Assembly: GCA_050789445.1 (NCBI GenBank)
Contig: JAILXR010000001.1
Location: forward strand, 1,550,001 to 1,614,000
Source: JAWSVE01 sp050789445
GTDB lineage: Bacteria > Pseudomonadota > Gammaproteobacteria > Pseudomonadales > Cellvibrionaceae
DNA: 64,000 nucleotides
Direction: 5' to 3'
Made by a program: the position numbers and the translations under genes. Below, piece after piece: positions 9,724 to 19,868 of the stretch (positions within the stretch are counted from its first letter, which is position 1; each line of letters starts with the position of its first letter). Under the pieces are notes generated by a model, which saw only the letters and a program-made list of their open reading frames with translations, was not told the DNA's origin and searched no databases.

Positions 9724-10683
9724 TCACTTCTCTGCACACAATAAAATACGAAGAACTAACTCTTCAAAACCTATACCAGCCGCTTTAGCCGCCATAGGGA
9801 CTAAACTATGGCTAGTCATACCTGGCGCAGTATTCACTTCCAATAAATAAATTTCTCCTCCTTGATCCGCCATAAGGTCAACGCGAGCCCAACCAGAACA
9901 ACCTAAGCTTCGATATGCATTTAATGCGATTTCTTTTAATTCATTTTCTTTTTCTGTGGACAAGCCGCAGGGACATAAATAGCGAGTGTCATTTGAAATA
10001 TATTTCGCATCGTAATCATAAAATTGATTATCAGTTTCTAACTTAATCGCAGGTAATGCGGCATCATTTAAAACAGTAACGGTATATTCTTCACCCGCTA
10101 AAAATGTTTCGGCTATCACGGTTTTATCGAATTTTCTAGCATGTGAAAATGCAGTTTTTAGCTCATCCGCATTATTGACTAATGACATACCCAAACTAGA
10201 GCCTTCATGCGCCGGTTTTACAAATGCTTTCCCACCTAATGAATCAATCACTTTTTCCCAGTCACTGTCACTATCTAACGAAAAAAATTTAGCCGTTGGT
10301 AAACCGATACCGTTCCATAATTGTTTTGAGAGCAATTTATCCATTGCTAGTGCAGATGCTTGAACACCACTTCCGGTATAAGGCAAGTGCAGAAAACTTA
10401 ATAACGATTGAATTTTTCCATCTTCACCACCAACACCATGTAAAACAATGAAAACGCGATCTAATTTTATGGATGTTAATTGCGTTAGTACTTCATCGTT
10501 AACATCAATACCTATCGCATTTACATTTGATCTTAACAATGCATCTAAAACTGCTTTACCAGATTGCAATGACACGTCTCTTTCAGCAGATGTACCGCCA
10601 TACAAAACGCCAACCACGCCGAGCTGTTCTCGCATTTCAACGCTAACAGGAACTTCTATTCTTTTCGGCATACTTGATGTCAT
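9724..10683 (-). CDS. ddlB: D-alanine--D-alanine ligase
   Basis: An ATP-grasp enzyme that makes D-Ala-D-Ala for UDP-MurNAc-pentapeptide. At 319 aa it has the usual length. Visible motifs are the N-terminal GGTSAERDVSL, the glycine-rich loop HEGSSLGM, and the metal-binding end LLEVNTAPGMTSHSLVP. It sits between murC and ftsQ as in other gammaproteobacteria. The ATG at 10683 has no strong ribosome site; an ATG four codons later (MPKR) is an alternative start. Confidence 0.98.
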   Translation of the reverse strand: MTSSMPKRIEVPVSVEMREQLGVVGVLYGGTSAERDVSLQSGKAVLDALLRSNVNAIGIDVNDEVLTQLTSIKLDRVFIVLHGVGGEDGKIQSLLSFLHLPYTGSGVQASALAMDKLLSKQLWNGIGLPTAKFFSLDSDSDWEKVIDSLGGKAFVKPAHEGSSLGMSLVNNADELKTAFSHARKFDKTVIAETFLAGEEYTVTVLNDAALPAIKLETDNQFYDYDAKYISNDTRYLCPCGLSTEKENELKEIALNAYRSLGCSGWARVDLMADQGGEIYLLEVNTAPGMTSHSLVPMAAKAAGIGFEELVLRILLCAEK

Positions 10684-10713
10684 TTTTTTATATCTAATTA
10701 AATGTAATTAATT

Positions 10714-12135
10714 TTATTGAAGCTTTCGTTTAGCTAATTCAACTGCTAGCGCATTCACATTTCCTGCACCTTGAGTAATAACAATATCGTCTGCTTTTAC
10801 AATATCTTTGACGACTTCCGGTACACCCTCAATCCCTTCGATAAACACAGGGTCAACTTGACCACGAGTACGAATACTTCGACATAAATGACGGCCATCT
10901 GCCCCAGCTACTGGAGTCTCTCCCGCTGAATAAACTTCTAATACAATCAGCACATCAACTCGGGATAAAACATCCACAAAATCTTCATATAAATCACGTG
11001 TTCTTGAATATCTATGTGGCTGAAAAATCATAACCAAGCGACGCTTAGGCCAACTTTTTCGAATAGCTTCTATCGTAACGGCAACTTCTCTTGGATGATG
11101 TCCATAATCATCAACTAACATCGCCTGACCATTACCAATTGGATAATTACCATAAACTTGAAAGCGACGGCCAACACCAGAAAATGTGGCTAGTCCTGAT
11201 TGAATCGCTTCATCACTTAAGCCTTCATCTGTTGCAACAGCAATAGCGGCAGTTGCATTTAACACATTATGCGCACCCGGCATATTGAGAAAAATTTCTA
11301 ATGGCTTTTCATTATTCGGTCGCAATACTTTAAAACGCGTTCTCATTTCTTCTTGCTTAACATCAATCGCTCTAAAATCGCAATCTTCACCGAACCCATA
11401 CGTCAAAGTAGGACGTGCCACCTCTTCGATAATTTCTTGTACAACTGGCTCATCGCCACAAACAACAGCTAAACCATAAAAAGGTAAATTGTGTAGAAAA
11501 TTTACGAAGGTCTTTTTCAATTTTGAAAAATCACCTTCATAAGTATCCATGTGATCTGCATCGATATTAGTCACTATCGCGACAACAGGCTGTAAATGTA
11601 AAAATGACGCATCACTTTCATCAGCTTCAGCAATTAAGTAACGACTGGTTCCAAGCTTTGCATTACTCCCAGCACTATTTAACAATCCTCCGATAACAAA
11701 TGTGGGATCGCGATCTGCTGCGGCAAAGACACTTGCCAACAAACTCGTTGTCGTTGTTTTTCCGTGAGTTCCTGCGACAGCAATACCATGACGATAACGC
11801 ATCAACTCAGCTAACATTTCTGCACGGCGAACAATTGGAATTCGCTGTTCTTTTGAACCTACAATTTCTGGATTGCTTTCATCAACTGCTGTCGACGCTA
11901 CAACCACATCAACATCAACAATATTTGTTACTTGATGGCCAATAAAAACTTTTATTCCCATCTCCTCAAGCCGCAACGTAACACCAGATTCTTTTAAATC
12001 TGATCCAGAAATATCATAACCTTGGTTATGCAATACTTCTGCAATCCCGCTCATGCCTGCACCGCCAATTCCTATAAAATGTATACGACGAATACGTCTC
12101 ATTTCAGGAATATGTGCATTCATAAAATCATCCAT
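10714..12135 (-). CDS. murC: UDP-N-acetylmuramate--L-alanine ligase MurC
   Basis: A Mur ligase that adds L-Ala to UDP-MurNAc. I chose the ATG at 12135 because GGAGG lies 6 bases upstream; this gives 473 aa (MDDFMNAHIPEMRRIRRIHF...) and an 8-base overlap with the murG stop. The open frame extends 25 codons further up, but those codons are inside murG. The Rossmann start IHFIGIGGAGMSG, the P-loop AGTHGKTTTT, and the C-terminal domain (DDYGHHPREV, FQPHRYSRTRDL) are present. Confidence 0.98.
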   Translation of the reverse strand: MDDFMNAHIPEMRRIRRIHFIGIGGAGMSGIAEVLHNQGYDISGSDLKESGVTLRLEEMGIKVFIGHQVTNIVDVDVVVASTAVDESNPEIVGSKEQRIPIVRRAEMLAELMRYRHGIAVAGTHGKTTTTSLLASVFAAADRDPTFVIGGLLNSAGSNAKLGTSRYLIAEADESDASFLHLQPVVAIVTNIDADHMDTYEGDFSKLKKTFVNFLHNLPFYGLAVVCGDEPVVQEIIEEVARPTLTYGFGEDCDFRAIDVKQEEMRTRFKVLRPNNEKPLEIFLNMPGAHNVLNATAAIAVATDEGLSDEAIQSGLATFSGVGRRFQVYGNYPIGNGQAMLVDDYGHHPREVAVTIEAIRKSWPKRRLVMIFQPHRYSRTRDLYEDFVDVLSRVDVLIVLEVYSAGETPVAGADGRHLCRSIRTRGQVDPVFIEGIEGVPEVVKDIVKADDIVITQGAGNVNALAVELAKRKLQ

Positions 12136-13228
12136 TAGCCACCTCCATACAAACATCGGCAACATTTTCGACAGCTGCTGGTTTTGCGAGGGCTCTTGCA
12201 TTAACAGCAAGTACTTTTAATTTTTCTGGAGAAGAAACTAATGCCACTAACTGCTCAGATAATTTTTGGGCTGTTAACTCTTTTTCATCGCACAATAAAC
12301 CAGCACCACTATTGACTGCCCACATTGCGTTTACCGATTGATGATCATCTATCGCATGAGGATAAGGAACAAATATTGCCGCCACACCTACTGCTGTAAT
12401 TTCTGAAACTGTCAAAGCACCAGAACGACAAACAACCAATTCAGCCCATTGATATGCGTCTGCCATATCATCAATAAACGCTTCTACTTTTGCGTCAATA
12501 TTGTTTGCCCGATAAGCTTCAACGGTGTCTTGATGAGACAGCTTTCCTGTTTGATGCCAAACATTCGGACGATCACTTTTCTCCATCAGAGCTAATGCCG
12601 ATGGAACGACCTCATTTAATTTTTTCGCACCTAAACTTCCACCTAATATTAAAAGGTTCCGATTGGTATTATTTGACTTAAGAGCAAATCTTTCTTCGGG
12701 AGAAGAAAGATTTGTTATTTCAGCTCTAATAGGATTACCAACAACATCTGCTCCACGCAAACTATTTGGAAAAGCCGCTAACTTATGTTTAGTTAATTTA
12801 CTCAACCATTTATTAGTCGTACCAACAACAGCATTTTGCTCATGAATCACGATAGGTATATTGAAAAATCGCGCGGCTAATGCTCCGGGGCCTGATGCAA
12901 AACCACCAAAGCCTAAGACTGCATCAGGCGAATATTTTTTTACAATTTTTATGGATTGCAAAACAGCACGCACTAACAAAAATGGCATTTTTAGCCAAAC
13001 GATTATGCTTTTACCTCGCAAACCCACAATATCAATTGTATTCAATTTTATTCCCGCTTTTCTTACTACACCTGACTCGATACCTTTTTCAGTTCCGAGC
13101 CACTCAACCTCAACACCACGATCAATCAATTCTTTTGCCACCGCTAGAGCAGGAAAAACATGCCCTCCGGTACCACCTGCCATCACTAAGACTTTTATCG
13201 ATTTTTTCACTTTATCTAAATCACTCAT
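12128..13228 (-). CDS. murG: UDP-GlcNAc:lipid I GlcNAc transferase MurG
   Basis: A GT28 membrane-associated glycosyltransferase that converts lipid I to lipid II. At 366 aa it is complete. The N-terminal glycine loop MAGGTGGHVFPAL, the second loop LGGSLGAKKLNE, and the UDP-GlcNAc site (VCRSGALTVSE, FVPYPHAIDDHQ) are visible. Its ATG overlaps the ftsW stop (TAATG), and its end overlaps murC by 8 bases, so all three are probably translationally coupled. Confidence 0.98.
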   Translation of the reverse strand: MSDLDKVKKSIKVLVMAGGTGGHVFPALAVAKELIDRGVEVEWLGTEKGIESGVVRKAGIKLNTIDIVGLRGKSIIVWLKMPFLLVRAVLQSIKIVKKYSPDAVLGFGGFASGPGALAARFFNIPIVIHEQNAVVGTTNKWLSKLTKHKLAAFPNSLRGADVVGNPIRAEITNLSSPEERFALKSNNTNRNLLILGGSLGAKKLNEVVPSALALMEKSDRPNVWHQTGKLSHQDTVEAYRANNIDAKVEAFIDDMADAYQWAELVVCRSGALTVSEITAVGVAAIFVPYPHAIDDHQSVNAMWAVNSGAGLLCDEKELTAQKLSEQLVALVSSPEKLKVLAVNARALAKPAAVENVADVCMEVANG

Positions 13229-14403
13229 TATTTTTTTGCACTTTTAATCGGCTGAGAAATCAATTCCCAATCCAAGCGCAATACAACACCAATAAATAAG
13301 CAACTTGTAATCACACTACTACCGCCATAACTAATAAACGGTAAAGTTAAACCTTTGGTTGGCAACAAACTAGAAGCAACCCCCATATTGATGAAAACTT
13401 GGCCTGCAAACAAAATTGCAATTCCAAATGCCGCCAAACTGATAAAGCTATTATTGTGTAGCATTGCTCGTTTAGATAACTTTAAAATTCTATAAACAAT
13501 CGCTGCGAACAATCCGATTAGTATTACAGCACCGACCAAACCAAACTCTTCAGCTATAATCGCAAAAATAAAATCAGTATGTGCGTCAGGTAAATAAAAT
13601 AATTTCTGTACACTTCGTCCTAAACCAACTCCAAGCCACTGTCCTTGTCCAAATGCAATTAAAGACTGCGTTAACTGATAACCACTATTAAATTGATCAG
13701 CCCATGGGTCTAAGAAAGTAATTAATCGCTGCATGCGATAAGGAGACAAAACCGCCACCAAACCCATTACCCCGATACCTGCTGTCAGCAATGATAAAAA
13801 CTGCCATAATTTCATGCCCGCAATAAACATCATGGCGAATATCGTTCCTGCTATGACAACTGAACCCCCGAAATCTGGCTCAAGTAGTAACAAAATAGCA
13901 ACAGCACAAACGATCGAAAGCGGTTTAAGCACACCTTTCCATGATGATTTCAATTCCTCATGTCGACGCGACAAATAATTAGCAAAGAACAAAACCATAA
14001 ATAATTTAACCAGCTCGGATGCCTGAATAGTTATGGGACCAACTTGCAACCATCGCTGACTACCATTCACTTTCTTGCCTATCCCTGGGACCAGCACCAA
14101 CAGTAAAATGGCAAAAGTTAACACCAATAATATCCAGCCATATTGCTGCCACATCGAGACAGGAACCATCGCGATACAGCCTGCTGCAACAATGCCTATA
14201 AAGAGAAAAATGCCTTGCTTAAGCACCATCTGCCACGGGTTTTCATAATAAGATTCAGACAAGCTCATAGAGGCTGAAGCCACCATCAACAAACCAATTG
14301 AGGCCACTGTAATCACAAGCCCAAGTAACACCCAATCAATTTCCATTCGAGCCGGTAGGCTTAAGCCGTTAGAATTAAATGAATTAGTGAGGACATTCAT
14401 CAT
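13228..14403 (-). CDS. ftsW: Lipid II polymerase / divisome protein FtsW
   Basis: A SEDS-family peptidoglycan glycosyltransferase that works with FtsI at the septum. The frame has about ten transmembrane segments and ends in the family signature (GLTLPFISYGGSS). I placed the start at one of two tandem ATGs (14403 or 14400), which overlap the murD TGA; GAGG lies about 10 bases upstream. That gives 391 aa. Seven more codons in frame lie inside murD and are not needed. Confidence 0.97.
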   Translation of the reverse strand: MMNVLTNSFNSNGLSLPARMEIDWVLLGLVITVASIGLLMVASASMSLSESYYENPWQMVLKQGIFLFIGIVAAGCIAMVPVSMWQQYGWILLVLTFAILLLVLVPGIGKKVNGSQRWLQVGPITIQASELVKLFMVLFFANYLSRRHEELKSSWKGVLKPLSIVCAVAILLLLEPDFGGSVVIAGTIFAMMFIAGMKLWQFLSLLTAGIGVMGLVAVLSPYRMQRLITFLDPWADQFNSGYQLTQSLIAFGQGQWLGVGLGRSVQKLFYLPDAHTDFIFAIIAEEFGLVGAVILIGLFAAIVYRILKLSKRAMLHNNSFISLAAFGIAILFAGQVFINMGVASSLLPTKGLTLPFISYGGSSVITSCLFIGVVLRLDWELISQPIKSAKK

Positions 14404-15803
14404 GCTGCCAAATCCTCGACACATTTCACAAAACTCTCTCCGCGATGCTCAAAGTTTTTAAACATGTCGAAACTTGCACATGCTGGAGAGAGCAAAACCA
14501 CATCGCCGGAACGAGCTTGTTTTTTTGCCGCTAGCACTGCACTTTTCATGCTATCAACATGCTCTACCAAGACATTTTGAGCTTCTGCAATTTTTGCAAT
14601 AATTTTTGCGTCGGCGCCAAAAACAATTACTGCTCTCACATACTGTTTAACCGGCTTTGCCAACAATGAAAAATCAGCGCCCTTTCCTTCGCCGCCAGCA
14701 ATTAAAATGATTTTATTAGGTAATCTCGCCAAACCATTTAGGGCCGCAATAGTTGCCCCAACATTCGTTCCTTTTGAATCATTAATATAATCAACGTTCT
14801 CAATACTCGCGACGGACTCACAACGATGCGCCAACCCTTTAAATTCTTTTAATACACCGATCATTGCTGGAATAGAAAACTCAGCTTGGCTACCAATAGC
14901 GAGAGCAGCCAATGCATTCGCAATATTGTGCTTTCCTTTCATTTTTAATTCGCTAACGGCTAATAACTTATCTAATCCACGCGCTAGATAAGCTTGTCCG
15001 TTTTCCGAAATCACCCCAAACGTTTTCAAATCAGGTGATCCCATTCCAAAACTCATTACAGACATGTCTGATCGAAGCGGCGGTTTAGTTAACTCATCAT
15101 CTCGATTAACGACAATCTTTTCCGCTCCAAAATACACACGTTGCTTAGCCGCGTGATAAGCAGCAAAACTTTCATAACGATCCATATGATCCATGCTGAC
15201 ATTCAAAGAGCATGCTACTGAGGCATTGAGCTTTTCTATCGTTTCTAATTGAAAGCTAGAAAGCTCCAACACATACAATTCTTTTTGCTCTTCTTGCAGT
15301 AAATCTAAGACAGGGATTCCGATATTTCCTGCGACAGCAACATCAATTCCAGATGCTTTTGCCATTTCACCAACAAGTGTTGTTACTGTGCTCTTTGCAT
15401 TTGAACCTGTAACGGCAATTAATGGAGCAGTTATCGCTTCAATAAATAACTGCACATCACCGACTACATTAATATTTTTTTCGATTGCATTAGCGATGAA
15501 TGCTTCTTTTACTGAAACGCCAGGGCTAACAACAACTCGACTAAAGGTTAGCAAGGAGTTTTCCGTCACTTTATCGCCCAAGACAATTTCAACTTCAGGA
15601 AACTCTTGCTTGAATCTTTCTAGTTGAGGTGGCGCGATGCGAGTATCAAACACCGCTACTGATTTTTTTTGATTTTGCAAATAACGAACAGCAGAGAAAC
15701 CGGTCATCCCCATCCCGATAACGGCTATTTTTTCGCTTGTTGCAATCAAATTATTCAAGTTGTGTTCTCTATTGTACTTTCTGTTGCGTTTGTTACTTTT
15801 CAA
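14400..15803 (-). CDS. murD: UDP-MurNAc-L-alanine--D-glutamate ligase MurD
   Basis: A Mur ligase adding D-Glu. The frame is 467 aa, slightly long, because the N-terminus carries about 24 basic residues before the conserved start of the Rossmann domain (KIAVIGMGMTG). A TTG at about residue 16 or 20 may be the real start. The P-loop reads GSNAKSTVTT, with Ala where E. coli MurD has Gly (GSNGKST). Other motifs (NVSMDHMDRY, NDSKGTNVGAT, LSPACASFDMF) are typical. It ends overlapping ftsW and starts 45 bases after mraY. Confidence 0.97.
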   Translation of the reverse strand: MKSNKRNRKYNREHNLNNLIATSEKIAVIGMGMTGFSAVRYLQNQKKSVAVFDTRIAPPQLERFKQEFPEVEIVLGDKVTENSLLTFSRVVVSPGVSVKEAFIANAIEKNINVVGDVQLFIEAITAPLIAVTGSNAKSTVTTLVGEMAKASGIDVAVAGNIGIPVLDLLQEEQKELYVLELSSFQLETIEKLNASVACSLNVSMDHMDRYESFAAYHAAKQRVYFGAEKIVVNRDDELTKPPLRSDMSVMSFGMGSPDLKTFGVISENGQAYLARGLDKLLAVSELKMKGKHNIANALAALAIGSQAEFSIPAMIGVLKEFKGLAHRCESVASIENVDYINDSKGTNVGATIAALNGLARLPNKIILIAGGEGKGADFSLLAKPVKQYVRAVIVFGADAKIIAKIAEAQNVLVEHVDSMKSAVLAAKKQARSGDVVLLSPACASFDMFKNFEHRGESFVKCVEDLAA

Positions 15804-15848
15804 TATTTTTCAAAGTCGTTTCTATTGTCGAATCTTGCTTATTTTTGC

Positions 15849-16931
15849 CTATCGCAGCTTCAACGTTGCTAAACCAAATAAAACCAACATCACGGTAATA
15901 ATCCAAAAACGAACAATGACACGAGGTTCAGGCCAACCTTTTAATTCATAATGATGGTGCAACGGCGCCATTTTAAAAATTCGGCGGCCTGTTAATTTAT
16001 ACGAGGTCACCTGCAAAATAACCGACACTGTTTCCATCACAAAAACGCCGCCCATTATGAACAGAATAATTTCATGCCGAACAATAACTGCAATAACACC
16101 TAAAGCAGCACCCAACGCAAGGGCACCAACATCACCCATAAACACTTGAGCAGGGTATGTGTTAAACCATAAAAATCCCAAACCAGCTCCGGCTAATGCG
16201 CCACAAAAAACAACCAACTCTCCTGTTCCCTCGACGTAGGGGACGTTCAAGTAAGCAGAAAATTGAGTATTACCAACGAGGTAAGCAATAATGCCAAGTG
16301 CGCTTGCGACCATAACGCAAGGCATAATCGCCAAACCATCTAAACCATCAGTTAAATTAACCGCATTACTAGAACCCACAATCACAAAGTAAGTAAAAAC
16401 GATATATCCCCAACCCATATCGAGAGCAAAGTTTTTAAAGAAGGGGATGTATAATGTCGTCTCTACTCCGGTATCAGCAGCCGCATATAAATAAAATGCG
16501 CCACCCAACCCACCAAAAGACTGCCAAAATATTTTCCAAAAAGCAGACAGTCCTTTTGAATTTTTTTCAATTACCTTTTTATAATCATCAACAAAACCAA
16601 CAGCTCCAAACACAAAGGTGACAATCAATAACACTCGCACATAACTACTTGATAAATCTGACCATAAAAGACTGCTTGTAAAGATCGCAGCTAGTATTAA
16701 AGTACCTCCCATTGTAGGAGTACCTGTTTTTGATAAATGAGTAGCAGGGCCATCATCACGAACGACCTGACCAATTTGTAATATATTTAATTTACGAATC
16801 ATCCAAGGACCCAACAACAGCGAAATACCTAGCGCTGTTAACACACCAACAATTCCCCTGAAAGTTAGATACTGGAAAACAGCAAACCCGCTTATATATT
16901 GTTGTAAGTATTCAGCTAGTAGCAATAGCAT
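15849..16931 (-). CDS. mraY: Phospho-MurNAc-pentapeptide transferase MraY
   Basis: An integral membrane enzyme that makes lipid I from UDP-MurNAc-pentapeptide and undecaprenyl phosphate. It is 360 aa, the standard length, with about ten transmembrane segments. The catalytic DDYKK motif, NAVNLTDGLDGLA, the magnesium-binding loop (FMGDVGALALG) and the HHHYE motif are present. Its ATG overlaps the murF stop as TAATG. Confidence 0.98.
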   Translation of the reverse strand: MLLLLAEYLQQYISGFAVFQYLTFRGIVGVLTALGISLLLGPWMIRKLNILQIGQVVRDDGPATHLSKTGTPTMGGTLILAAIFTSSLLWSDLSSSYVRVLLIVTFVFGAVGFVDDYKKVIEKNSKGLSAFWKIFWQSFGGLGGAFYLYAAADTGVETTLYIPFFKNFALDMGWGYIVFTYFVIVGSSNAVNLTDGLDGLAIMPCVMVASALGIIAYLVGNTQFSAYLNVPYVEGTGELVVFCGALAGAGLGFLWFNTYPAQVFMGDVGALALGAALGVIAVIVRHEIILFIMGGVFVMETVSVILQVTSYKLTGRRIFKMAPLHHHYELKGWPEPRVIVRFWIITVMLVLFGLATLKLR

Positions 16932-18343
16932 TAATTTTCCCCAACGTTTTTTAATGCCGCGACAACTTTATCCATTTTGGAAACGCGGGAGCCTTTAACT
17001 AACACTACTGATGTATCGTCCAACATAGCGTTTAGGTTTTTTATTATTTCGTCATGATCTCTACAGTGAATTGCACCCTCTCCGAATGACCGACTTGTTG
17101 ATTTTGTTAGATCACCAACAGTGAGTAAATGTTGAATTTTTTTGTTTTTTGCATACTCGCCTAACTCGGCATGCAATTTTTCTTCATCTTTACCGAGCTC
17201 ACCCAAGTCACCCAACACTAAAAAAGTATTTGAATCCCATCGGCTTAACGCATCAATAGCGGCCTTTACTGAATCTGGGTTGGCGTTATAACTATCATCG
17301 ACAATTAAAGAATTATTTTTACCTTCAACAGGACACATCCTTCCAGAAACTGCAGCTGTCGCTTCTAAACCTTTTTTAATATCTTGCGCACTAACACCTA
17401 CGCTGTGCGCACAGGCTGCCGCAGCTAAAGCATTTGAAACATTTTGTGTACCAAGAAGCTGTAATCTGACAACCACTTCATCCCCAGGTAAATTCATTAC
17501 AAAATCAACATTCCCTTTAGAGCCTTCAGAAACTCCGATCGCATTAAAATCAGGATACTTACTTGAAGACGATGCCGGGACGCGATCATCTGAACTAAAA
17601 GTGACTATTTTTAAGTTTTCAGATGTATTGCTTTCTAACATTTCAATCCATTGATCGAACGCAGGATCATCACGATTAACTACCGCTATTCCACCTGCTT
17701 TCAACGATTGAAACAATTCACCTTTTGCTTTAACAACACCATCAACAGAACCAAAACCCTCGACGTGTGCTAGAAGCGCATTTGTCACAACTACCACATC
17801 AGGTTTAGCTATTGCCGATAAATACTTGATTTCACCAGCACCACTTGCTCCCATTTCTACAACAGCATACTTATGCTGTGAACTAAGGTTAAACAACGTC
17901 AGAGGAACACCAATATGGTTATTGAAATTACCCTCGGTAGCCAACACCTCTTCTTTACTGCTCGCTTGCTCAAAAATATTTTTAAGCATTGCCTTAACCG
18001 TCGTTTTTCCACACGAGCCCGTAATACCCACTAAAGCCCCAGAAAAAAGATCGCGATTAAACATCGCAATATTACCAAGCGCCTCTGTTGTATTTTTAAC
18101 GACTAGCTGAGGTAATTTAATATTGTCTTTAAACTGACTAACTACAGCACCTGCAGCTTTTTTTGCTGCTACATCGTGTAAAAAATCATGAGCGTTAAAA
18201 CTATCACCTTCAAGCGCAACAAAAAGGTCACCCTCTTGCAGCGAACGCGTATCTGTATTAACGCGATCAAAGCTACAGTTACCCATATGGGCTTCCCCAT
18301 GAGTAACTTCTGCGATATCTGTTAGCGTCAGTGTTTTCATCAT
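16931..18343 (-). CDS. murF: UDP-MurNAc-tripeptide--D-Ala-D-Ala ligase MurF
   Basis: It adds the D-Ala-D-Ala dipeptide, made by Ddl, to complete the pentapeptide. At 470 aa it is complete. The P-loop GITGSCGKTTVK, the central VVEMGASGAGEI and NNHIGVPLTL motifs, and the C-terminal VDDSYNANPDS motif are visible. It begins one base after the murE stop and overlaps mraY by one base. Confidence 0.98.
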   Translation of the reverse strand: MMKTLTLTDIAEVTHGEAHMGNCSFDRVNTDTRSLQEGDLFVALEGDSFNAHDFLHDVAAKKAAGAVVSQFKDNIKLPQLVVKNTTEALGNIAMFNRDLFSGALVGITGSCGKTTVKAMLKNIFEQASSKEEVLATEGNFNNHIGVPLTLFNLSSQHKYAVVEMGASGAGEIKYLSAIAKPDVVVVTNALLAHVEGFGSVDGVVKAKGELFQSLKAGGIAVVNRDDPAFDQWIEMLESNTSENLKIVTFSSDDRVPASSSSKYPDFNAIGVSEGSKGNVDFVMNLPGDEVVVRLQLLGTQNVSNALAAAACAHSVGVSAQDIKKGLEATAAVSGRMCPVEGKNNSLIVDDSYNANPDSVKAAIDALSRWDSNTFLVLGDLGELGKDEEKLHAELGEYAKNKKIQHLLTVGDLTKSTSRSFGEGAIHCRDHDEIIKNLNAMLDDTSVVLVKGSRVSKMDKVVAALKNVGEN

Positions 18344-18344
18344 T

Positions 18345-19868
18345 TTATTTTTTATTTCTCTCTCGCAATGCTAATCGCGCATGATTCACATCACTAAAAG
18401 ACAACCGATCAGCGCCAATCAACTGATAATCTTCATGACCTTTTCCCGCCACTAATATGCTATCGCCAGCCGATGCATTGGCAATTGCATAATCGATAGC
18501 TGCCGCTCGATCCGAAACAAACGACACGGCTTTTATCTTTTTAAATCCCGATTTAATATCATTTTCAATATCATTCATTGATTCTGTACGAGGATTATCG
18601 CTCGTCACCACAACGGCATCTGAATATTTTTCTGCAATTTCAGCCATCAAAGGACGTTTACCCTTATCACGATCTCCACCACAACCAAAAACACACCACA
18701 ATTTTCCAGGTGATTGCTTACGAAGAGTTTGCAGTGCTTTTTCTAAACTATCCGGCGTATGGGCATAATCAACAATGACTTGCACATCACTGCCTACACA
18801 AACTCTTTCCATTCGGCCATCAACAGGTCGCAATAAAGGTAGTTGCTCAAGAACAGCCGATAATTCATGACCGTGAATACAAGCCGCAGCAACAACCGAC
18901 AAAATATTCAGAAGGTTAAACTCACCCACTAATTGAGTTTTTAATTCACCAGCACCCCAAGGAGAAGACAGCAACGCTGTCATGCCGTCTTGACTAACAG
19001 AAATACCAGACAAGAAAACATCTGCTTTTTCATTGCAAAGCGAATATGTCGTCAATTGCGTTTTAGACGCGACTGCTTTTGTTAATCGCCGTCCAAAATC
19101 ATCATCAATATTAATAATGGCATTTTTTAAAAATGGCGAAACAAATAATTGTCTTTTTGCCGCCCCGTAAGCATGCATATCGCCGTGATAATCTAAATGA
19201 TCGCGTGTTAAATTTGTAAAAACAGCTGTCGTAAAATGTACATCAGAAACACGGTACTGATCTAAACTGTGTGATGACACTTCCATTGCGACTAAATCAC
19301 AATCTTTTGCGTTTAAGTCAGATAAAATTTTCTGTGTTGATACTGCATCCGCTGTTGTCATACCCGTTTCAGTTAAGGTAATCGTATTTTCATTTGGCTT
19401 AGCAACTCCAAAACCTAAAGTACCGATCACTCCAGATCGATCACCTAAACGAGAAAACAACTGAGCTAACAGATAACTGCACGTTGTTTTTCCATTGGTA
19501 CCCGTTACTCCGATGACCGCCATTTTTGTTGAGGGTTGTGAATAGTAACGCCCAGCAATTAAACTTATTTTTTCTGACAAGTTATTAAACGGGATAATTG
19601 GCGTATTATTTTTCCACGCGATCGTTTCTTCTTCTGAACACGCTTCTTTTATGATCGCAGCAGCGCCACTATCAATTGCATCAGCGATAAATCGTCGACC
19701 ATCATTAACAATACCTTTTACCGCAAAAAATAATTCTCCGGGATTTAGTTTTCGATGATCAAGACACAAACCATTGACAGCAATATCACTGACTTCAGCA
19801 GGCAGCCACTTATCATTTAACAAATCAGATAATCGAATTTCATTTTCTTGCAGATGTGAACTCATCAC
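18345..19868 (-). CDS. murE: UDP-MurNAc-L-Ala-D-Glu--meso-diaminopimelate ligase MurE
   Basis: It adds the third amino acid of the stem peptide. At 507 aa it is complete. The P-loop GVTGTNGKTTCS and the C-terminal DNPRTE motif are visible; DNPR is the known marker for meso-diaminopimelate rather than lysine selectivity, which fits a Gram-negative wall. The start overlaps the ftsI stop by four bases (ATGA). Confidence 0.98.
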   Translation of the reverse strand: MMSSHLQENEIRLSDLLNDKWLPAEVSDIAVNGLCLDHRKLNPGELFFAVKGIVNDGRRFIADAIDSGAAAIIKEACSEEETIAWKNNTPIIPFNNLSEKISLIAGRYYSQPSTKMAVIGVTGTNGKTTCSYLLAQLFSRLGDRSGVIGTLGFGVAKPNENTITLTETGMTTADAVSTQKILSDLNAKDCDLVAMEVSSHSLDQYRVSDVHFTTAVFTNLTRDHLDYHGDMHAYGAAKRQLFVSPFLKNAIINIDDDFGRRLTKAVASKTQLTTYSLCNEKADVFLSGISVSQDGMTALLSSPWGAGELKTQLVGEFNLLNILSVVAAACIHGHELSAVLEQLPLLRPVDGRMERVCVGSDVQVIVDYAHTPDSLEKALQTLRKQSPGKLWCVFGCGGDRDKGKRPLMAEIAEKYSDAVVVTSDNPRTESMNDIENDIKSGFKKIKAVSFVSDRAAAIDYAIANASAGDSILVAGKGHEDYQLIGADRLSFSDVNHARLALRERNKK